Part shown: positions 1-8,671 of the stretch, one piece after another | Position numbering within the stretch: the stretch's first letter is position 1 | How the letters are laid out: each line of letters starts with the position of its first letter | Assembly (NCBI GenBank): GCA_010365175.1 | Contig: JAAFGW010000024.1 | Coordinates: 1-17,208, forward strand | Length of the DNA: 17,208 nt | Reading direction: 5' to 3' | Source of the DNA: Sulfuriferula multivorans | Lineage (GTDB): Bacteria > Pseudomonadota > Gammaproteobacteria > Burkholderiales > Thiobacillaceae | Translations under genes and position numbers: made by a program | The notes under the pieces: generated by a model | Seen by the model: the letters and a program-made list of their open reading frames with translations, nothing else | Database searches by the model: none | Told to the model about the DNA's origin: nothing

Positions 1-360
1 ATTGAGGGAGTTGTAGAAACCCAGATCCACACTACTCAGGTTCAAAGTGACCGACTGGCCTGCCAGGATGTTGTACGCAGTGAGGGCATCGAGCTGGGCC
101 TGCTGCGCGACCCCATCCGTTAGGTGTACTGTTCCCGTCTGGGTGACGCTCCCCCCGCCAGTGTACGAAGTACCTGGGTAGAGACCCAGATCTCCCCAGA
201 TCGTGGTCGAGCCGGTATTGGTCACCGTCGAGGCACCCAGGACCGCGAAACTCTGCGCCGTACCCAGAAATGGCACAGCCAATGCTGGGGAGGCGCCGCA
301 GGCAAGCGCGACGAACAAAGGTATTGCGGATTTCAATTTCATAGCGTTCATTGCGTTCAT
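1..360 (-). CDS. Ice-binding-like (DUF3494) secreted protein, N-terminal part
   Basis: This is an open frame of 120 codons that runs off the left edge, so the C-terminus is missing. Residues 1-28 form a signal peptide: a Lys pair at 8 and 10, a hydrophobic core, and cleavage expected after SPALA. The mature part carries FAVLGASTVTNTG and GDLGLYPGT, the hallmark N-terminal motif of the DUF3494 ice-binding family (beta-solenoid adhesins/antifreeze proteins). Family members bind ice or act as extracellular matrix/adhesin proteins, and in betaproteobacteria they often end in a PEP-CTERM sorting signal, which cannot be checked here. The start at 360 is favoured by an AAGGAG Shine-Dalgarno at 368-373 with a 7-nt gap. 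Two more in-frame ATGs lie at 351 and 342. Family membership is clear; real ice binding is inference. Confidence 0.85.
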   Translation of the reverse strand, partial: MNAMNAMKLKSAIPLFVALACGASPALAVPFLGTAQSFAVLGASTVTNTGSTTIWGDLGLYPGTSYTGGGSVTQTGTVHLTDGVAQQAQLDALTAYNILAGQSVTLNLSSVDLGFYNSLN

Positions 361-367
361 TTTCTTT

Positions 368-373
368 CTCCTT
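368..373 (-). promoter_or_regulatory. Ribosome binding site of the DUF3494 gene
   Basis: AAGGAG on the minus strand, 7 nt before the ATG at 360. It decides between three closely spaced ATGs (360, 351, 342) in favour of the first; the other two would sit 16 and 25 nt away. Confidence 0.7.
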
Positions 374-465
374 TTTTGCCCAAGCTAATTGTCAATCAGT
401 GTGTGCTGTGGCGCGCATAAGCAAATACGGCCAATGTCCGCAGGTTGATGAGAACAGGTAAGCAT

Positions 466-495
466 AAAATATGCCTAAAGAGATTTTCATTACAA
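466..495 (-). promoter_or_regulatory. Possible sigma-70 promoter for the DUF3494 gene
   Basis: On the minus strand a TTGTAA box (490-495) and a TATTTT box (466-471) are separated by 18 nt, about 105 nt before the start codon. The -10 box lies within a small inverted repeat (GCATA-AAA-TATGC) in an AT-rich patch. Both boxes are imperfect, so this is only a candidate. Confidence 0.3.
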
Positions 496-705
496 TACAG
501 ATGCTTGGAAAACGATTCCGCACAAGCACAAGGCAACATGTAAAGTTTTCCGACAGGAAGTCGCTGCATTTCGCCCCCTATTTTCGGGGCACCCGGAACA
601 GGATTCGCCTCCGCCCGACCCGCTGAATATGAATAAAGCACGGAACATTCAATGAGTTGTGTGCGCTAAGCTGCGCAAATGGTGGGTCAGGTAACCGCGC
701 AGACT

Positions 706-756
706 CCTGGCCGACACACGAAAGTTCCCAAAAAACAAATCCCGGGATCGGCCAGG
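706..756. repeat. Long-loop inverted repeat, possible RNA structure
   Basis: CCTGGCCGA at 706-714 is exactly complementary to TCGGCCAGG at 748-756. Inside it TCCC (726-729) pairs with GGGA (744-747), which is contiguous with the right arm. The stem is therefore 9 + 4 bp, with an 11-nt bulge on one side and a 14-nt A-rich loop. No T-run follows on either strand, so it is not an ordinary terminator. Confidence 0.4.
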
Positions 757-796
757 CGTTAAGTAAATGTGTGGCTCGCCGGTGCCTGATTCAGTG

Positions 797-833
797 AAAA
801 CCCGCCCGGAGCTTGGCTCTCATCGGGGTTTTT
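797..833 (-). terminator. Second terminator-like hairpin for leftward transcripts
   Basis: On the minus strand AAAACCCCG (824-832) is followed by a loop and then CGGG and GGGTTTT (797-803). The stem has one bulge and ends in T residues. It lies downstream of the 855-891 terminator and may be a back-up. The symmetry of the A and T runs would also let it work rightward. Confidence 0.4.
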
Positions 834-854
834 ACCGGCATGAATTCCTTGTCC

Positions 855-891
855 AAGAAAAAGGCCGCAAACCCGGCATGGGCGCGGCCTT
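855..891 (-). terminator. Rho-independent terminator of the eRF1-like gene
   Basis: On the minus strand AAGGCCGC (884-891) pairs perfectly with GCGGCCTT (861-868) around a 15-nt loop that itself can form CCC/GGG. It continues into TTTTTCTT. It sits 112 nt beyond the stop codon of the leftward gene at 1003-1392, the expected place for its transcript end. Confidence 0.75.
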
Positions 892-1002
892 CGGTCAAAT
901 CAGCAACCTGTAACGTAACAGCGAGCCGGATCGGGCCTGTTCCTGATTATTTTCAGCCGTTCCCACCCGTCGCAGCGGGCACGAACGGCCAGACAAACGC
1001 GG

Positions 1003-1392
1003 TTACGGCACCAGCATCCTGTCCTTGGCCACGAAATAGGTGCGGGCAAACGCGACAAGCTGACCGTTGCTGGGGTGATCCACCGTCTCCACCCCAATAA
1101 CCTTGTCCACCAACTCATGGTCGTGTGCATGGAGATGCTTGATCAACTCGAGCTTGGCGTGCCCGGGGCCGACGATCAGAATTTCCGTGGCGCCCTTCAT
1201 CGCCTCCACAACGTCATGATAATAATGCTGGTCTTCGGGCTGACGACTTCCGCTGACGGAACCTCGCTTACGTTGCAAATGGCGCGGTGGGTTAACCGGC
1301 TGTACCACCGACTTTTCGACATCGTCGGGGCTGATGTGGATGACGTGGGCCTCGTTGTGATCGAGCCAGACAACTGCATGGTAGTGAGACAT
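1003..1392 (-). CDS. eRF1/Pelota-like 'translational machinery' family protein
   Basis: A 129-residue soluble protein. It opens with SHYHAVVWLDHNEAHV, continues with a central ILIVGPGHAKLELIKHL strand-loop-helix, and ends with TVDHPSNGQLVAFARTYF. This pattern is the one I associate with small proteobacterial proteins annotated as translational machinery proteins, related to the central/C-terminal fold of archaeal-type eRF1 and Pelota (baeRF-like). The basic, Arg-rich stretch around residues 38-50 might contact RNA; that is inference. An AAAGGGA stretch precedes the ATG. It lies 93 nt after acsA on the same strand but behind a strong hairpin, and has its own terminator at 855-891. The molecular function in bacteria is unknown. 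Full length for the family; no signal peptide. Confidence 0.65.
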   Translation of the reverse strand: MSHYHAVVWLDHNEAHVIHISPDDVEKSVVQPVNPPRHLQRKRGSVSGSRQPEDQHYYHDVVEAMKGATEILIVGPGHAKLELIKHLHAHDHELVDKVIGVETVDHPSNGQLVAFARTYFVAKDRMLVP

Positions 1393-1447
1393 GATTTCCC
1401 TTTCGTTGAGTAAGGTCTTCCACTTCCAAGCTTAGGGCGCCCTCAGT

Positions 1448-1485
1448 CGTATTCAAGGGCGGTGTTTCGTCCGCCCCTGAATACG
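1448..1485 (-). terminator. Strong hairpin immediately after acsA
   Basis: A 15-bp stem (1448-1462 with 1471-1485, one G-T pair) around the 8-nt loop TGTTTCGT starts at the base next to the acsA TAG stop. There is no T-run after it on the minus strand, so it may be a Rho-independent terminator of poor quality, an RNA 3'-end stabiliser, or an attenuator limiting read-through into the gene at 1003-1392. Confidence 0.55.
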
Positions 1486-3453
<1,968 letters not shown>

Positions 3454-3534
3454 ACAATCTCCTCACTGCTAGCGTGTTGTAATAACGATCAATTCTAATC
3501 CAAGCCATCTTAAACCAGGCCCTGCGACCCAGCC

Positions 3535-6231
3535 ATGACCCATCCTGCCCTTGAGCGTGTTGCCCGTTGTTCCCGCTTTGGCCAGCGCATGCTTACAGCG
3601 CAACCCCTGCTTGCCGAAGCGGTGGAGGGGGAACTCGACCACGCCGTCAGTCGCGAGGTGATGCAGGCATTTCTGGCCGAGCCGGCTTGCGCCGATGAAG
3701 CCGCACTGAATCAACGCTTGAGACAACTACGCCAGCGCGTCTGGCTGATCACCACCGCGCGCGATTTGGCCAGCACCGCCGATCTTGCCGAGGTGACAGC
3801 CGCCTACAGCAATCTGGCCGAGGTCTGCATCGCTGCGGCACTTGACTTTCATCACGCCCAGCTCGCCGAGCGTCACGGCACACCGCGCGACGAACACGGC
3901 AACCCGCAGCAAATGGTCGTCGTCGGCATGGGCAAGCTTGGTGGCGGCGAGCTTAACGTGTCGTCCGATATCGACCTGATCTACCTCTACCCGGAGGAAG
4001 GCGACACCGCCAGCGACGATCCCGAGACAAAAATCCGGTCCATCTCCAACCACGAATTCTTCATTCGCGTGGGCCGCAAACTGGCCGCATCCATTTCGGA
4101 AAACACCGCCGACGGCTACGTCTTCCGGGTCGATCTGCGGCTGCGCCCGTGGGGCGAGTCCGGGCCGTTCGCGATGGGATTCGCGATGCTGGAAGACTAT
4201 TTGATGGCACAAGGCCGACCGTGGGAACGCTACGCCTGGATCAAGGCGCGTCCGCTCACCGGCAATCAACACGATGCGTTGGCGGCCATCGTGCGACCGT
4301 TCGTGTTCCGCAAATATCTCGATTTTGGTGCGTTCGCCGCGATTCGCGATCTGCATGTGCAAATCCGGCGCGAGGTTGCGCGCCGCGAGATGGCCCACAA
4401 CATCAAACTGGGGCCGGGCGGCATCCGTGAAATCGAGTTCACCGCGCAAGTGTTCCAGCTTATACGCGGCGGTCAGATTCCTGCCCTGCAGCAACGCCCC
4501 ACGCTTACCGTGCTGGGTGAACTGGTGGACAGCGGATTGATGATGGCAGATGCGCAGCAGGAGCTTGCTGCGGCTTACGATTTCTTGCGCCGGCTGGAAC
4601 ACCGCATCCAGTATCTGGACGACGCACAAACCCAGCTGCTGCCGGACGATGCCGAATCGCAGACGATGCTGGCCGACGCGATGAATCTGCCCGACTACGC
4701 GACGCTGATCGCTGAACTCGACGTGCACCGAAACAAGGTCACACGCCATTTCGACCAGATGTTTGCCGCGCCGCAAACCGACCAGGACAGCCACCCGCTC
4801 ACCGTCATTTTTTCGGGAACGGAAGACATGGATACGCTCCATGCGTTGCTGGAAGAAACGGGTTATGCCGATCCCGCTCGGGTGCTGGCGACGCTCGATG
4901 CCCTGCGTGACAACACGGCGCGTCTGTCCGAGTCGACGCAACTGCGGCTTCATGCGCTGCTGCCACCCGCACTCGAAATCATCGGCGGCCAAGCTGATCC
5001 TGCTGCCACGCTGGAACGCTTTGCGGCGCTGATTCAGGCCATTGCGCGGCGCTCCACCTACCTGGCGCTGTTGGCCGAGTATCCGGCCGCACTGCAGCAA
5101 CTGGTGCGCCTGCTGGCAGCAAGTCCATGGGCTGCGGAGATGCTGACGCGCCAGCCGCAGTTGATGGACGAACTGATCGCGCCGCAACACCTGCTGCGCG
5201 TACCCGACTGGAAACGGCGCGCCGCTCAGTTGCATGACGAACTCGACGCCCACCTCGGCGATACCGAAGCCCAGATGGACGCGCTACGCCGATTCAAGCA
5301 GGTGCAAACGCTGCGTCTGCTGGCACAGGATGTAGCAGGGCAGCTGACGGTGGAAATCCTGTCCGACCACCTGTCCCAGCTGGCTGACCTGCTGCTCGCC
5401 GAGACCCTCGAACGGTGCTGGGCCGGACTGAAAACGCGCCACCGCGACACGCCGCGCTTTGCGATCATTGGCTATGGAAAACTCGGCGGCAAGGAACTGG
5501 GGTATGTCTCCGATATCGACATCGTGTTCCTCTACGACGACGACAATGAGCACGCGCAGCCCACCTACGCACGGCTGGCGCAGCGCATCAACACCTGGCT
5601 TGGTACGCTGACGCCGGCTGGAATTGTCTATGAAACCGACCTGCGCCTGCGTCCTGACGGGGCCTCGGGCCTACTGGTGAGTTCGACTGAGGCATTCCGC
5701 GATTACCAGTTGAATCATGCCTGGGTATGGGAACACCAGGCGCTGTCGCGCGCGCGCTTTGTGTGTGGCGACGCCCAGATAGGCGAGACGTTCGAAGCCC
5801 TGCGTTGCGAAGTGCTCCACCAGCCGCGTGACGCCGCCAAGCTGCGCGAGGACGTGCTGACCATGCGCGAAAAAATGCACGCGGGCCACGTCAATAACAC
5901 CCCGCTATTTGATCTCAAGCACGACCGTGGCGGCATCGTCGACGTCGAGTTCTGCGTGCAATATCTGGTGCTGCAGGATAGCCGTACGCATCCCGAGATG
6001 GCGCAAAACCTCGGCAACATCAAGCTATTGCATCGCGCAGGCGCGGCCGGCCTGATCCCGGTCGAGATGGCTACGGCCGCAGCCGACGCCTACCGCGAAC
6101 TGCGCCGCCAGCAGCATGCGATCAAATTGAGTGGCGCGGAATACGCCCGGGTGCCGTCGGCCGCGATGGAAAGTGTGCGCGAGGCAGTACGGACCTTGTG
6201 GCAGCACGTCATGGCGAATGAATCAAGCTGA
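3535..6231 (+). CDS. glnE: Bifunctional glutamine synthetase adenylyltransferase / adenylyl-removing enzyme
   Basis: Attaches AMP to, and removes it from, glutamine synthetase in response to PII and glutamine. It has 898 residues (E. coli 946). It has the expected duplicated nucleotidyltransferase layout. The N-terminal adenylyl-removase domain has GMGKLGGGELN from residue 131, with DID at 145-147, followed by RVDLRLRPWGESGP and GPGGIREIEF. The C-terminal adenylylation domain has GYGKLGGKELGYVSDID from residue 646, with metal-binding Asp660 and Asp662, followed by ETDLRLRPDGASG and RGGIVDVEF. All catalytic aspartates are present. The ATG at 3535 is the only usual start: an in-frame TAA lies a few codons upstream. 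Its ribosome binding site is poor, fitting low expression. The last 9 bases overlap the end of the convergent MscS gene. Confidence 0.96.
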   Translation: MTHPALERVARCSRFGQRMLTAQPLLAEAVEGELDHAVSREVMQAFLAEPACADEAALNQRLRQLRQRVWLITTARDLASTADLAEVTAAYSNLAEVCIAAALDFHHAQLAERHGTPRDEHGNPQQMVVVGMGKLGGGELNVSSDIDLIYLYPEEGDTASDDPETKIRSISNHEFFIRVGRKLAASISENTADGYVFRVDLRLRPWGESGPFAMGFAMLEDYLMAQGRPWERYAWIKARPLTGNQHDALAAIVRPFVFRKYLDFGAFAAIRDLHVQIRREVARREMAHNIKLGPGGIREIEFTAQVFQLIRGGQIPALQQRPTLTVLGELVDSGLMMADAQQELAAAYDFLRRLEHRIQYLDDAQTQLLPDDAESQTMLADAMNLPDYATLIAELDVHRNKVTRHFDQMFAAPQTDQDSHPLTVIFSGTEDMDTLHALLEETGYADPARVLATLDALRDNTARLSESTQLRLHALLPPALEIIGGQADPAATLERFAALIQAIARRSTYLALLAEYPAALQQLVRLLAASPWAAEMLTRQPQLMDELIAPQHLLRVPDWKRRAAQLHDELDAHLGDTEAQMDALRRFKQVQTLRLLAQDVAGQLTVEILSDHLSQLADLLLAETLERCWAGLKTRHRDTPRFAIIGYGKLGGKELGYVSDIDIVFLYDDDNEHAQPTYARLAQRINTWLGTLTPAGIVYETDLRLRPDGASGLLVSSTEAFRDYQLNHAWVWEHQALSRARFVCGDAQIGETFEALRCEVLHQPRDAAKLREDVLTMREKMHAGHVNNTPLFDLKHDRGGIVDVEFCVQYLVLQDSRTHPEMAQNLGNIKLLHRAGAAGLIPVEMATAAADAYRELRRQQHAIKLSGAEYARVPSAAMESVREAVRTLWQHVMANESS

Positions 6232-7128
6232 CTCACGTTGCAACGCCAGCGGCAACGGCGCGGCCTGGCCCGTCTTGGGCTCCCCGGCATAAATCGTGAG
6301 GTGCGGATATGGGATCTCGATGCCGGCTACATCGAACGCTTTCTTCAGACGATACAAATAGGCACGCCGCACGCCCCATTGCTCCAGCGGCTTGACCTTG
6401 AACCGGCAGCGAATCACCACGGCTGAATCGCCCCATTGGTCAACGCCGGCAATGTCCAGATCGTCCTCGATTTTGTCGGCCATCTCCGGGTCGGCACGCA
6501 ACTCAGCGGCCACGGTACGCATCACCGCATAGACCTCATCAATATCCTCACGGTAGGCCACGCCCACATCGATCACTGCATGGGCAAACGTGCGGCTGCG
6601 GTTGGTCACTGTGTCGATCGCACCATTGGGCACGTAATGTACGCTGCCCTCGTAATCACGCAGACGGATATACCGCAGCGTCATTTCCTCGACCAGGCCA
6701 CTTTTCCCTGCGATCTCGACCACATCGCCCTGCCGCACCTGGTTTTCCAGCAGCAGGAACAGGCCGACGAAGTAATCCTTGACCAGGCTCTGCGCGCCAA
6801 AGCCAATGGCGATGCCCAGCACGCCGGCGGCTGCCAGAATGGGTGCAATCGCTATGCCCATTTCGCTCAACACCAGCATGGTTGTGATCAGGATAATCAC
6901 CACGGTGGCCACGTAGCGGAACACCTGCTCGAGTGTTTTCAGCCGCTTGATCCGCTCCAGGTCAGCCTGATCCTGCTGCATGTGTATACGCAGCCGAACC
7001 AGCGCCTTGCGTGACAGGTGCAGAGCCAGCCATGACATGGTCAGTATGATCAATACATGCAGAACCGTTACGGCCAGGTCGCGCCATACGTCCAGAAATG
7101 TTTGCAGGGTGCTGAGGTAATCCATCAT
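6223..7128 (-). CDS. MscS-family small-conductance mechanosensitive channel
   Basis: Inner-membrane channel that opens under membrane tension to release solutes in osmotic downshock. It has 301 residues (E. coli MscS 286). Three membrane segments are visible at about 17-37, 72-92 and 95-127. The last is the Gly/Ala-rich pore helix (ILAAAGVLGIAIGFGAQSLV) and runs into the conserved FLLLENQVRQGDVVEI beta-domain. The characteristic YVPNG follows at about residue 166, then the C-terminal alpha/beta vestibule (DVGVAYREDIDEVY, PYPHLTIYAG). The protein starts with two ATGs (7128 and 7125) and a weak ribosome binding site. It ends inside the last codons of glnE. Family certain; conductance class and gating not readable. 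Confidence 0.9.
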   Translation of the reverse strand: MMDYLSTLQTFLDVWRDLAVTVLHVLIILTMSWLALHLSRKALVRLRIHMQQDQADLERIKRLKTLEQVFRYVATVVIILITTMLVLSEMGIAIAPILAAAGVLGIAIGFGAQSLVKDYFVGLFLLLENQVRQGDVVEIAGKSGLVEEMTLRYIRLRDYEGSVHYVPNGAIDTVTNRSRTFAHAVIDVGVAYREDIDEVYAVMRTVAAELRADPEMADKIEDDLDIAGVDQWGDSAVVIRCRFKVKPLEQWGVRRAYLYRLKKAFDVAGIEIPYPHLTIYAGEPKTGQAAPLPLALQRESA

Positions 7129-7214
7129 CTATTTCGCTTTCAATTTATGCCCACGACTTGACGTCTGGGGTTGGGATTCAAGAGGGATGAAGCGGCCCAT
7201 CATCAAACCAATAT

Positions 7215-7361
7215 TCATGCACCCTTCTGTGCCTCTTGATCGGGAAGCCGGGAAATCGCTTGATGCATCATGCCTTCGACAATGCCCGAGGCAGATGGCG
7301 ACTCGGCGAAATGCCCCTGTTCCAGATGCCTCCGCGCATCAGCACGTATAGATTTCGCAGC
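7215..7361 (-). other. Open 48-codon extension after the sugar-kinase stop
   Basis: The kinase reading frame continues after its TAG for 48 sense codons to a TGA at 7215-7217. The predicted tail includes RADARRHLEQGHFAESPSAS and GIVEGMMHQAISRL, which look like helix-forming protein sequence. There is no start codon with a ribosome binding site; the only ATGs are an adjacent pair 17-18 codons before the end. It could be the remnant of a longer or fused gene, a read-through tail, or chance in GC-rich DNA. Confidence 0.25.
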
Positions 7362-8327
7362 CTACGCCGCCGATCCTATATGCCAGTCGCGGAGAAAAGG
7401 CGTGTAGAAATCCGGCGTGGCCGGTACGGCACCGCGGATGCCGCAAACTGCGCGGGCAAAGGCATCTGCTCGCGCCATCTGAAGTTCAACCGGCCAACCG
7501 CGCAGCATGCCCAACATGAAAATGGCAGCGAAACCGTCTCCGGCGCCAACCGTATCCACCAGGTCAGCCAACGGATGCCCCCCTGCTTGCTCGATGCGGC
7601 CCGTTCGATCCAGTGTCCATGATCCCGCCGGCCCCTGGGTAATCACAATGCGCTGCAGGTCAAAGCTGGACAACAATGCAGCCGCAATGGTTTCCGGCGT
7701 ACTGCCCCCCAGCGAAAACAGCGCACAAATACGCGTGAGCTCTTCCTCGTTCATCTTTACCACGGCTGCCTGTTGCAACGACCACAACATCACTTCGGCG
7801 TCGACCCGGGGGTCACGCAAATTGACGTCGAGAAAGGCACAGGTTTCCACTGCGGCCAGCATTTCAAGCAACGCACGTCGCGACTCACCGCGCTGCGCCA
7901 ACGTGCCGAAGTACACCAGGTTGGGATGCGCCGACATCGCCGCCATGCGTGCCATGCCGGCGTGAATATGGTCATAGGCTTGATCGGGCAGGATATCGAA
8001 CACATGTCCGGACGCACTCTCAGTCACGAGAACACGCCCGGTCGGACGTGACGGATCGCTTTGCACCCCGCGCATATCCAGGCCGCGCTCGGCCATGGTC
8101 TGCATCAGCTGCTCACCCAGTTCGTCCTTGCCGGCACAGGTCACCAGGACAGGATGCGAGCCCAGCACCGCCAGATGGCACGCCACATTGAATGGTGCCC
8201 CGCCCAGCACATTGCGGTCGCGAAACTGGTCTACCAGCGTTTCGCCAAAAGCAACCACAGTTTGCACCACGGGGTGAACCGCACCTTCAGGTGAAAATGT
8301 TGCAGGCGCTCCAGTCGAGTTGTTCAT
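7362..8327 (-). CDS. PfkB-family carbohydrate kinase, probably fructokinase-like
   Basis: Cytosolic ribokinase-fold kinase that phosphorylates a sugar with ATP. It has 321 residues, normal for the family. Motifs: VVAFGETLVD at the first strand (about 23-32), the family-1 signature GGAPFNVACHLAVLG in the substrate lid region, FLDVNLRDPR, and the family-2 signature DTVGAGDGF with catalytic Asp264 and the GAG anion hole at 261-263. The GGAPFNVA form and the NLRDPR strand resemble fructokinases more than ribokinases or adenosine kinases, but the sugar cannot be fixed from sequence. About 20 residues precede the conserved fold, so a slightly later start is possible, but no better ribosome binding site is evident. 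No sugar transporter or sucrose gene is adjacent. Its reading frame is open beyond the stop (see 7215-7361). Confidence 0.85.
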   Translation of the reverse strand: MNNSTGAPATFSPEGAVHPVVQTVVAFGETLVDQFRDRNVLGGAPFNVACHLAVLGSHPVLVTCAGKDELGEQLMQTMAERGLDMRGVQSDPSRPTGRVLVTESASGHVFDILPDQAYDHIHAGMARMAAMSAHPNLVYFGTLAQRGESRRALLEMLAAVETCAFLDVNLRDPRVDAEVMLWSLQQAAVVKMNEEELTRICALFSLGGSTPETIAAALLSSFDLQRIVITQGPAGSWTLDRTGRIEQAGGHPLADLVDTVGAGDGFAAIFMLGMLRGWPVELQMARADAFARAVCGIRGAVPATPDFYTPFLRDWHIGSAA

Positions 8328-8669
8328 GGTTTAACCCTACCCCTATCATGTGCCGATAGTTCTATCCGGCGAATTCGCCAACCGGGCATGGCCTGAGTCC
8401 GATCGTGTGGTCCAGCTTGGCAATCAGCGCGGTATCGATGGTTTCCTAGCCTGCGCAAGGCCTGTCAAGACACGGTGAGCGAGCCTCCATCCGAACGATG
8501 GCACTGCTCAGGCAAGGCGGCTGACAAATGAAAGGCGCGACGTACCGGCACGCCGAGTCGCATATTCAAGTTGCACAAAATGCTTGCTCCGTGAATCTGC
8601 GCGGAGGGTGGTAATAGCGTTTTTATTTTTGCACAAAAGTATTGGGGCTCGCAACCGAGCGGTCAACGC
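8328..8669. other. Gene-free stretch between the P-type ATPase and the sugar kinase
   Basis: 342 bases with no supportable gene. It contains a 10-bp direct repeat TTGCACAAAA (8571-8580 and 8629-8638), a T-rich patch (8620-8630), a small CTCCG/CGGAG hairpin between the repeats, and overlapping hairpins next to the ATPase stop. The promoter of the leftward sugar kinase probably lies here, but I see no clean -35/-10 pair. Confidence 0.5.
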
Positions 8670-8671
8670 TC
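8634..8671 (-). terminator. Weak terminator candidate after the P-type ATPase
   Basis: Beginning at the ATPase stop, GAGCG/CGCTC (8657-8661 with 8667-8671) and GCTCG/CGAGC (8647-8651 with 8656-8660) are two mutually exclusive 5-bp hairpins. On the minus strand they are followed by ACTTTTG. Short stems and a short T-run make this weak. Confidence 0.3.

Larger units (their letters stand above)
361..1002. other. Gene-free stretch between the DUF3494 gene and the eRF1-like gene
   Basis: 642 bases without a convincing gene. From left to right it holds a possible promoter (466-495), a small GCCCC/GGGGC hairpin (573-590), a 9-bp inverted repeat with extra pairing (706-756), and two hairpins that read as terminators for leftward transcripts (797-833 and 855-891). 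Short open frames here (for example minus 396-641 and plus 813-1100) have no recognisable domain and no ribosome binding site, and the second is built over the terminator. Confidence 0.6.

Noticed and set aside
417..437. A sigma-54-like element TTGGCC...TTTGCTT before the DUF3494 gene, attractive because PEP-CTERM-type genes often use sigma-54
   Set aside because: The distance between the GG and GC dinucleotides is 8 nt instead of 10, so the spacing is wrong.
396..641. An 81-codon minus-strand frame upstream of the DUF3494 gene
   Set aside because: It covers the likely promoter region, has no domain, and its composition is unlike the neighbouring genes.
813..1100. A 95-codon plus-strand frame
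   Set aside because: It is built over the terminator hairpin at 855-891 and the end of the eRF1-like gene, with no ribosome binding site or domain.
3727..5253. A 508-codon minus-strand open frame opposite glnE
   Set aside because: glnE has all its motifs on the other strand; the antisense protein shows no family pattern.
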